Positions 58,778-64,000 of a DNA stretch of 64,000 nucleotides are shown in pieces. Both the position numbers and the translations under genes were made by a program. The first letter of the stretch is position 1. Every line of letters starts with the position of its first letter. Under the pieces are notes generated by a model that made no database searches, was not told the origin of the DNA, and saw only the letters and a list, made by a program, of their open reading frames with translations. This DNA comes from Streptomyces cyaneofuscatus (GTDB lineage: Bacteria > Actinomycetota > Actinomycetes > Streptomycetales > Streptomycetaceae). Location: positions 140,726 through 204,725 of the forward strand of contig NZ_JOEM01000012.1 of NCBI RefSeq assembly GCF_000718135.1, in the 5' to 3' direction.

Positions 58778-59806
58778 ATGCAACCGATCATCATCGTCCT
58801 GATCATTCTGGTGGTGCTCGTCTTCATCGCCCTGATCAAGACGATCCAGGTCATCCCGCAGGCCAGCGCCGCCATCGTGGAGCGCTTCGGCCGCTACACG
58901 CGCACCCTGAACGCGGGCCTGAACATCGTCGTCCCGTTCATCGACTCGATCCGCAACCGGATCGACCTCCGTGAACAGGTCGTGCCCTTCCCGCCGCAGC
59001 CGGTGATCACCCAGGACAACCTGGTCGTCAACATCGACACCGTCATCTACTACCAGGTGACCGACGCCCGCGCCGCGACCTACGAGGTCGCCAGCTACAT
59101 CCAGGCGATCGAACAGCTCACCGTCACCACCCTCCGCAACATCATCGGCGGCATGGACCTGGAGCGCACCCTCACCTCCCGCGAGGAGATCAACGCGGCG
59201 CTGCGCGGCGTCCTCGACGAGGCGACCGGCAAGTGGGGCATCCGCGTCAACCGCGTCGAGCTCAAGGCCATCGAACCGCCCACCTCCATCCAGGACTCGA
59301 TGGAGAAGCAGATGCGCGCCGACCGTGACAAGCGCGCCGCGATCCTCACCGCCGAAGGCATCCGGCAGTCCCAGATCCTCACCGCCGAAGGTGAGAAGCA
59401 GTCCGCGATCCTGCGCGCCGAGGGTGAGTCGAAGGCAGCGGCCCTCCGGGCCGAGGGCGAGGCCCAGGCCGTCCGCACGGTCTTCGAGGCCATCCACGCG
59501 GGGGACCCGGACCAGAAGCTGCTCTCGTACCAGTACCTCCAGATGCTCCCGAAGATCGCCGAGGGCGACGCCAACAAGCTCTGGATCGTGCCCAGCGAGA
59601 TCGGCGACGCCCTCAAGGGCCTCAGCGGAGCCTTCGGCAACCTCGGCGGCGGCGCCCCCGGCTTCAACACCGGCGGCAACGGCGGCAATGGGGGCAATGG
59701 AGGCAACGGCGGAAACGAGGGCAACAGCGGCAACGGAGGAGGTGCCGGCGTGGTCAACCCCCGTGGCGCCGTCGTCGAACGCCGCGAAGAACCCCCGGTC
59801 TACTGA
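58778..59806 (+). CDS. SPFH/band 7 domain protein (stomatin/QmcA-like)
   Basis: A 342-residue membrane scaffold protein. One N-terminal helix (residues 2-22), then the band 7 domain (QVIPQASAAIVERFGRYTRTLNAGLNIVVPFIDSIRNRIDLREQV... TTLRNIIGGMDLERTLTSREEINAALRGVLDEATGKWGIRVNRVELKAIEPP), an Ala/Glu-rich coiled coil (about 175-235, with EGE-x-QSAILRAEGE repeats) and the C-terminal KLLSYQYLQMLPKIAEGDANKLWIVPSE. The tail has six GGN/GN tripeptide repeats from the perfect GGCGGCAA(T/C) codon run at about 59676-59742, unusual for the family. It pairs with nfeD. Confidence 0.92.
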   Translation: MQPIIIVLIILVVLVFIALIKTIQVIPQASAAIVERFGRYTRTLNAGLNIVVPFIDSIRNRIDLREQVVPFPPQPVITQDNLVVNIDTVIYYQVTDARAATYEVASYIQAIEQLTVTTLRNIIGGMDLERTLTSREEINAALRGVLDEATGKWGIRVNRVELKAIEPPTSIQDSMEKQMRADRDKRAAILTAEGIRQSQILTAEGEKQSAILRAEGESKAAALRAEGEAQAVRTVFEAIHAGDPDQKLLSYQYLQMLPKIAEGDANKLWIVPSEIGDALKGLSGAFGNLGGGAPGFNTGGNGGNGGNGGNGGNEGNSGNGGGAGVVNPRGAVVERREEPPVY

Positions 59807-59890
59807 CGCGCCACCACCTTCGTGCATGATCAGTGAGGCCCCTCGACCTTCATGGCGGGGAGGCATCGCTGACCATCGAAGGAGATGGCC

Positions 59891-60658
59891 TTGTCCATCT
59901 GGGAAATACTCGCCGTCTTCGCGGCGGGAGTCGGTGCGGGCACGATCAACACGATCGTCGGCTCAGGCACCCTGATCACCTTCCCCGTCCTGCTCGCCAC
60001 CGGCCTCCCGCCGGTGACCGCCACCGTCTCCAACGCACTCGGCCTGATCCCCGGCTCCATCAGCGGAGCCATCGGCTACCGCAAGGAGCTGGCCGGCCAG
60101 CGCCGCCGCATCCTGAAACTCTCCGTCGGAGCCGCCATCGGCGGCCTCACCGGCGCCACGCTCCTCCTCGCGCTCCCCTCCACGGCGTTCGAGACGATCG
60201 TCCCGGTCCTGGTCGCCCTGGCCCTCGTCCTGGTGATCCTGCAACCACGCATCAGCAAAGCCGTCCAGCGCCGCCGCGAACGCACCGGCACCCCGGCCCG
60301 CCCCGACGGCGGCCCGCTCCTGTTCACCGGCCTCACGCTCGCCAGCGTCTACGGGGGCTACTTCACGGCCGCCCAGGGGATCATCTATCTCTCCCTGATG
60401 GGGATGCTGGTCGACGACACCCTCCAGCGCCTCAACGCCGTCAAGAACGTCCTGGCCGCCGTGGTCAACACCATCGCCGCGCTGTTCTTCCTCTTCGTCG
60501 CGGACTTCGACTGGACGGCGGTCGTCCTGATCGCGGTGGGCTCGGCCATCGGCGGCCAGATAGGCGCCAAGGTCGGCCGCCGCCTCAGCCCGACCCTCCT
60601 GCGCGCACTGATCGTGGTCGTCGGCTCCGCGGCCATCGTCCAGCTGCTGCTCCGCTGA
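59891..60658 (+). CDS. TSUP (TauE/SafE) family membrane exporter
   Basis: A membrane protein of about 255 residues with eight hydrophobic segments and the TSUP motifs AGVGAGTINTIVGSGTLITFPVLLATGLPPVTATVSNALGLIPGSISGAIGYR and YGGYFTAAQGIIYLSLMG. Members export sulfite or organosulfonates, or transport other anions. The start is most likely the TTG at 59891, because GGAG (59881-59884) lies 6 bases before it and directly abuts the ATG at 59885, which cannot then be used well. A terminator follows. Confidence 0.9.
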   Translation: MSIWEILAVFAAGVGAGTINTIVGSGTLITFPVLLATGLPPVTATVSNALGLIPGSISGAIGYRKELAGQRRRILKLSVGAAIGGLTGATLLLALPSTAFETIVPVLVALALVLVILQPRISKAVQRRRERTGTPARPDGGPLLFTGLTLASVYGGYFTAAQGIIYLSLMGMLVDDTLQRLNAVKNVLAAVVNTIAALFFLFVADFDWTAVVLIAVGSAIGGQIGAKVGRRLSPTLLRALIVVVGSAAIVQLLLR

Positions 60659-60662
60659 CACA

Positions 60663-60696
60663 CGTGGGCCCGCTCCGTCACAGGGACGGGCCCACG
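60663..60696. terminator. Terminator between the TSUP and HNH genes
   Basis: CGTGGGCCCG (60663-60672) pairs with CGGGCCCACG (60687-60696), a perfect 10-bp stem around a 14-base loop. It lies between convergent genes. Confidence 0.75.
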
Positions 60697-60733
60697 CATA
60701 CAGCGTCAGCCGTACGTCATTTACGTCATGGCT

Positions 60734-61246
60734 CTACGCGGCCGCCGCACCCCGCTCCAGCCACTGAGGCAGCTCCGCCCGGTCACCGGCCCCCATCGCC
60801 AGCAGCATCGCCTCGGCGGGGGAGGGGACGAACGGCTGCTTCAGCAACGGCATCCCCGCCTGCTCCGGCGTCCGCGCCGCCTTGCGGTGGTTGTCCTCCG
60901 CACAGGACGCCACCGTGTTCAGCCAGGTGTCCTGACCGCCCTGGGCCCGCGGCACGACATGGTCGACGGTGGACGCCCGCCGCCCGCAGTAGGCGCACCG
61001 GTGCTGGTCCCGTATGAGCACACCCCTTCTGGACCACGGGGCCTGTCTTCGGAACGGCACCCGTACGTACCGGCAGAGCCTGATCACCCGGGGCGCCGGA
61101 ATGTCCACGGCGGCACCACGCATACGGAGCTCGGGATGCGACTGCTCGACGACGGCCTTGTCCGTCAGGATCAGGACCACCGCACGGTTGAGCGTCACTG
61201 TCGACAGCGGCTCGAAGCTCGCGTTGAGAACCAGCGTGTCACGCAT
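60734..61246 (-). CDS. HNH endonuclease family protein
   Basis: A 170-residue protein with an N-terminal region found in many actinobacterial HNH proteins (LVLNASFEPLSTVTLNRAVVLILTDKAVVEQ) and a C-terminal HNH/zinc motif: CAYCGRRASTVDHVVPRAQGGQDTWLNTVASCAEDNHRK. The histidine-aspartate pair in DHVVPRA is the catalytic centre, and the four cysteines (C-x2-C and later CAED) bind zinc. Role in DNA repair or restriction is unknown. GGAGGT lies about 9 bases before the ATG at 61246. Not phage-associated in this window. Confidence 0.9.
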   Translation of the reverse strand: MRDTLVLNASFEPLSTVTLNRAVVLILTDKAVVEQSHPELRMRGAAVDIPAPRVIRLCRYVRVPFRRQAPWSRRGVLIRDQHRCAYCGRRASTVDHVVPRAQGGQDTWLNTVASCAEDNHRKAARTPEQAGMPLLKQPFVPSPAEAMLLAMGAGDRAELPQWLERGAAAA

Positions 61247-61326
61247 CCTGCCCACCTCCCGTGTGCCGCCCGCCCCCTGGCAGGCCCGGATCAACTCTGG
61301 CTGGGCAGGCCGCGATGGACAACGCA

Positions 61327-61371
61327 ATAAAAAATGCCCTGCTCTGATCTCTCCAAGACCAGAGCAGGGCA
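61327..61371 (-). terminator. Intrinsic terminator with U-tract for the PEBP gene
   Basis: On the minus strand a 12-bp stem (61371-61360 with 61346-61335) precedes a run of T (opposite AAAAAA at 61329-61334), so this is a classical Rho-independent terminator, unlike the U-less hairpins in the rest of the window. It is 14 bases after the stop of the leftward PEBP gene and would separate it from the HNH gene. Confidence 0.85.
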
Positions 61372-61384
61372 AACAACAGGCGAA

Positions 61385-61921
61385 CTAATCGGCGGCGGGA
61401 GCCTCGTACTCACCGATCAGCTGAGCACGCCCCAGCGTGTGGAACCGGAGGTTGAACCCGACCACCGCGGGCGAGGAGTCGCTGTCGATCCCGAGCTTCT
61501 CGGTGTCCACCGCGTACACGGTGAACACATAGCGGTGGTTCTCCCCGGCGGGCGGCGCGGCTCCGCCGAACTCCTTCGACCCGTAGTCGTTACGGGCCTG
61601 GACGGCCCCCTCGGGCAGCCCCTCGAACGCACCGCTGCCCGCGCCGGCCGGCAGCTCGGTCACGGAGACCGGGATGTCGAAGACCACCCAGTGCCAGAAC
61701 CCGCTCCCCGTCGGGGCGTCCGGGTCGAAGCACGTCACGGCGAAACTCTTGGCCTCCGCCGGGAAACCCTCCCACCGCAGGTGCGGCGAGGTGTTCCCGG
61801 ACGCAAGCACCTGAGCATCGGCCAGCACCGCACCGGGCGCGAGATCCTTGCTCGTCACGGTGAACGCGTGCACCTCCGGATGGAAGTCGTGCGGCAGCGG
61901 GGCCCTCTTCGACTCGGTCAC
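61385..61921 (-). CDS. YbhB/YbcL family PEBP (Raf kinase inhibitor-like) protein
   Basis: A 178-residue soluble protein with the PEBP fold: [46 protein letters not shown] in the middle (with the conserved D-x-D-A-P and HWV ligand-pocket residues) and [12 protein letters not shown], the second pocket. PEBPs bind phosphate-containing small molecules, and bacterial members have little-known roles. It has its own U-tract terminator and is probably monocistronic. Confidence 0.92.
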   Translation of the reverse strand: MTESKRAPLPHDFHPEVHAFTVTSKDLAPGAVLADAQVLASGNTSPHLRWEGFPAEAKSFAVTCFDPDAPTGSGFWHWVVFDIPVSVTELPAGAGSGAFEGLPEGAVQARNDYGSKEFGGAAPPAGENHRYVFTVYAVDTEKLGIDSDSSPAVVGFNLRFHTLGRAQLIGEYEAPAAD

Positions 61922-62031
61922 GTCTCGTTACCTCTCCTGATCGGTGCTGGTCCGCGGCGAGCGGCGCACGGCCACCCGCGGACAGGTCCCGGGCGGGTCC
62001 ACCCCGCCCGACCCCATCCGACCTTAGGGCT

Positions 62032-62814
62032 CTAGAGCCAGTTGCGCTGTCCGCCGACCTGAGCGAGCCACTGGTTGAGGTAGGCCGCCCAGTCGGTCTG
62101 CTGGAAGTCGTGGAGACCGACCTTGAACGCGCGGTACGAGTCGCTGCCCTCGCTGAACAGCCCCGGCTTCTTGTCCATCTCCAGGATCACGTCCATCTCG
62201 CGGTCGTCCGCGACGAACGTGAGCTCGACCTGGTGGAGCCCGCGGTACTGCGACGGCGGTACGAACTCGATCTCCTGGTAGAACGGGAGCCGCTGACGCG
62301 ACCCGCGGATGTGGCCGCGCTCCATGTCCGCGCTGCGGAAACGGAAGCCGAGCTGCCCGAAGGCGTCCAGAATGGCCTGCTGCGCCGGCAGCGGGTGCAC
62401 GTTGATCGGGTCCAGGTCACCGGAGTCCAGCGCCCGGGCGATCTCCAGCTCGGTGGTCACCCCGATGTCCATGCCGCGCAGGTGCTGACCGGCGAACATC
62501 GTGACCGGCGTCTCCCAGGGGATCTCCAGGCCGAACGGCACCACGTGCACCGCCCCCGCCTGCACCTCGAAGGCGCCGCCGAGCCGCACCTTGGCGAACT
62601 CGATGTTCTGCTTGGTCTCCTGGTCACCGCTCTCGACCTCGACCCGCGCCTGCAGACCGACGGAGAGCCCCTCGATCTGCTGAGCCACCGACCCGCCCTG
62701 GATCCGCACCTCACCCTGCACGACCCCACCGGGGACGACGTTCACCTCGGTGAGCTCGGTCTCCACCGAGGCACCACCGGCACCCATGCTCGCGAGCAGC
62801 CGCTTGAAGCCCAT
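62032..62814 (-). CDS. spo0M: Sporulation-control protein Spo0M-like
   Basis: A 260-residue soluble protein with an arrestin-like N-terminal domain (VETELTEVNVVPGGVVQGEVRIQGGSVAQQIEGLSVGLQARVE... FAKVRLGGAFEVQAGAVHVVPFGLEIPWETPVT) and the C-terminal FVADDREMDVILEMDKK region of Spo0M proteins. In Bacillus, Spo0M affects sporulation and cell division. AAGGAG lies 5 bases before the ATG at 62814. The open frame upstream is antisense to the glycosylase gene. A 12-bp palindrome (62028-62039) overlaps the stop codon. Confidence 0.92.
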   Translation of the reverse strand: MGFKRLLASMGAGGASVETELTEVNVVPGGVVQGEVRIQGGSVAQQIEGLSVGLQARVEVESGDQETKQNIEFAKVRLGGAFEVQAGAVHVVPFGLEIPWETPVTMFAGQHLRGMDIGVTTELEIARALDSGDLDPINVHPLPAQQAILDAFGQLGFRFRSADMERGHIRGSRQRLPFYQEIEFVPPSQYRGLHQVELTFVADDREMDVILEMDKKPGLFSEGSDSYRAFKVGLHDFQQTDWAAYLNQWLAQVGGQRNWL

Positions 62815-62901
62815 GTTCACTCCTTCTTGGTCCTGACCCCTAGATACGCGCCATGACCGTAGCCGGTTCCCGCGCTCACCTCCCCAGTACCCTCGGACGG
62901 C

Positions 62902-63546
62902 ATGACCAAGGGCTCCGACCGCACACCGCTGACGCGCGACTTCTTCGACCGATCCGTCCTGGACGTCGCCCCCGATCTCCTGGGCCGCACCCTCGTCCGC
63001 CACAGCGACGAGGGCACGATCGAGGTACGTCTCACCGAGGTGGAGGCGTACGCCGGCGAGGCCGACCCCGGCTCGCACGCCTTCCGGGGCCGCACGGCCC
63101 GCAACAGCGTGATGTTCGGCCCACCCGGTCATACGTACGTCTACTTCACGTACGGGATGTGGCACTGCCTCAACCTGGTCTGCGGCCCCGAGGGCCACGC
63201 GAGCGGGGTCCTGCTCCGGGCCGGCGAGATCGACGTGGGCGCCGGCCTGGCCCGCGTACGACGGGTCTCGGCCCGCAATGACAAGGAACTGGCCAAAGGC
63301 CCGGCCCGCCTCGCCACCGCCCTCGACGTCGACCGGACGCTGAACGGCAGCGACCTCTTCGCCGGCCCCACCCCCGCGCTCTCCGTACTCCACGGCACCC
63401 CGCCCCCACGTGACCAGGTACGCAGCGGCCCCCGCACCGGAGTGGGCGGCGACGGGGCACACCAGCCCTGGCGCTTCTGGATCGAGAGCGACCCCACGGT
63501 GAGCCCGTACCGTGCCCACGTTCCCCGTCGCCGCCGGGCGAAATGA
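62902..63546 (+). CDS. DNA-3-methyladenine glycosylase (AAG/MPG family)
   Basis: Removes alkylated purines from DNA as the first step of base excision repair. The 214-residue protein has [25 protein letters not shown] at the start, ETEAYxGE-like as [50 protein letters not shown] (with the active-site Glu in the EAYAG segment), and a GPARLATAL segment. Length and order match the mammalian AAG/MPG family, not AlkA or Tag. TACCCT ends 8 bases before the ATG, so the mRNA may be leaderless. Confidence 0.93.
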   Translation: MTKGSDRTPLTRDFFDRSVLDVAPDLLGRTLVRHSDEGTIEVRLTEVEAYAGEADPGSHAFRGRTARNSVMFGPPGHTYVYFTYGMWHCLNLVCGPEGHASGVLLRAGEIDVGAGLARVRRVSARNDKELAKGPARLATALDVDRTLNGSDLFAGPTPALSVLHGTPPPRDQVRSGPRTGVGGDGAHQPWRFWIESDPTVSPYRAHVPRRRRAK

Positions 63547-63562
63547 CGGGGCCATGAGCGAC

Positions 63563-63591
63563 TTGACGGTCCCGGTGCGGACGCCTAGTGT
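63563..63591 (+). promoter_or_regulatory. rRNA operon promoter candidate 1
   Basis: TTGACG (63563-63568) and TAGTGT (63586-63591) are spaced exactly 17 bases, a near-consensus promoter for the major sigma factor HrdB. It lies 16 bases after the glycosylase gene and directs transcription into the window's right end. It is the first of four -10-like sites, as in Streptomyces rrn operons. Confidence 0.72.
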
Positions 63592-63847
63592 AGTCCGAGC
63601 CACTTGACGCGGGTACAGCTGTCGGCACAGTCCATCGGACCGGTCCGGGCAGCCCGAAGAGGCCAAACCACTACCTACGACTCACCCTGGCGGGTGCGAA
63701 TTCGGCATGCCCGTAATTCGCTCGACAGGCTCGATTATGAGCTGCCAAGGGAATGGGCTAACGTAGCGGACACGCCGAAAGGCAAGGCCACTCCACAGGC
63801 CACCGGAAATCGAATTCGGACCGGAAACGGGACGAAAAAGAGTCTGG

Positions 63848-63853
63848 TAAAGT
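63848..63853 (+). promoter_or_regulatory. rRNA operon promoter candidate 3
   Basis: TAAAGT -10 within CTGGTAAAGTTGG, at the same place in the repeat as candidate 4. No consensus -35 is visible (AAACGG at 63825-63830), which is usual for some Streptomyces rrn promoters. Confidence 0.6.
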
Positions 63854-63949
63854 TGGAACCGCCGGAAAGGGAAAACGCGAAAGCGAAGAACCTCGAAAGC
63901 GAAACTGCACGGCCCGCTTCGACCGGGAATCGGACACGAAAGAGTCTGA

Positions 63950-63955
63950 TAGAGT
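63950..63955 (+). promoter_or_regulatory. rRNA operon promoter candidate 4
   Basis: TAGAGT -10 within CTGATAGAGTCGG. The upstream -35 region is weak (GAATCG at 63927-63932). The following GGAAACGCAGGAC run is the expected transcript start for the leader. Confidence 0.6.
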
Positions 63956-64000
63956 CGGAAACGCAGGACAGCAAGACAAAGAAACACGAAGGGAAGCGCC

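Larger units (their letters stand above)
63547..64000 (+). promoter_or_regulatory. Upstream control region and leader of an rRNA operon
   Basis: This 454-base region has no coding potential. It holds four promoter-like -10 sites, at 63586 (TAGTGT), 63759 (TAACGT), 63848 (TAAAGT) and 63950 (TAGAGT). The third and fourth sit in a 100-bp-spaced direct repeat (GAGTCTGGTAAAGTTGGAA and GAGTCTGATAGAGTCGGAA). The run to the window edge (CGGAAAC...GAAACACGAAGGGAAGCGCC) looks like Streptomyces rRNA leader sequence. The 16S gene itself should start beyond 64000. Confidence 0.8.

Noticed and set aside
1..64000. Prophage, integrative element, IS element, tRNA or biosynthetic gene cluster
   Set aside because: No integrase, transposase, terminal repeats, tRNA cloverleaf or PKS/NRPS/terpene genes were recognised; gene content is housekeeping and conserved.

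Overview
This is a stretch of Streptomyces chromosome. The sequence is GC-rich throughout (about 70% or more), coding regions have strong third-position GC, and several genes are specific to streptomycetes or actinomycetes: a short chaplin (ChpE), the GATC-binding nucleoid protein Gbn, a 38-residue SGM_5486-type protein, an ActP/DUF485 pair and a PHO box. From memory, gene order follows S. coelicolor from about SCO1851 (cobalamin genes) down through pitH2, gbn, moaA, tyrS, fabG/fabI, serB and chpE to an rRNA operon. This is core, vertically inherited chromosome. I see no prophage, integrative element, insertion sequence or CRISPR array.

Layout, left to right. 1-6850: a leftward cobalamin operon (cobD-cobQ-chelatase-cobO-cobB, all starts overlapping the preceding stop) under a B12 riboswitch. 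6900-8540: a leftward phosphate transporter operon with a PHO box. 8750-13600: an aldolase, a hydrolase, a conserved hypothetical, a VOC protein and a zinc peptidase. 13700-16870: ABC-F ATPase (with a 7-codon upstream ORF), gbn and an enoyl-CoA hydratase. 16900-20150: an Asp23/AmaP envelope-stress cluster. 20245-27770: leftward genes for an SDR, a GH15 glycosidase, SURF1, a Cys-rich protein, a DEDDh-BRCT exonuclease and a large RING/TerD-like protein. 28039-29630: an overlapping pair, an alkylglycerol-monooxygenase-like di-iron protein followed by a YhhN lysoplasmalogenase. 29725-33616: secreted subtilase and an acetate-type symporter operon. 33817-42315: moaA, small membrane proteins, tyrS, tldD/tldE and fabG-fabI.

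42500-50527: a FadR regulator divergent from an MFS transporter, small membrane proteins, SixA phosphatase, serB and an FHA-FHA-ABC transporter. 50641-55954: a secreted transglycosylase, QueA-like/SDR pair, GAF sensor kinase with its NarL regulator, and chpE. 56000-60660: a dispersed-repeat array, a hypothetical, an ABC ATPase, the NfeD-SPFH pair and a TSUP exporter. 60734-63546: HNH nuclease, PEBP protein, Spo0M and 3-methyladenine glycosylase. The last 450 bases carry four promoter-like -10 elements and leader sequence typical of a Streptomyces rRNA operon; the 16S gene itself lies outside.

The most notable points are: the AGMO-like plus lysoplasmalogenase operon, which suggests ether-lipid breakdown; the RING-finger protein fused to a TerD-like domain; a 32-bp duplication at the tldD/tldE junction that leaves a 29-codon linker ORF keeping both ATGA overlaps; an apparently leaderless MAILLAH leader peptide before the ABC-F gene; and a cluster of GATC sites, including a 22-bp-period direct repeat, in front of gbn, whose product binds GATC. 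Many genes here have a TANNNT -10 box only 6-8 bases before the start codon, so leaderless mRNAs appear common.
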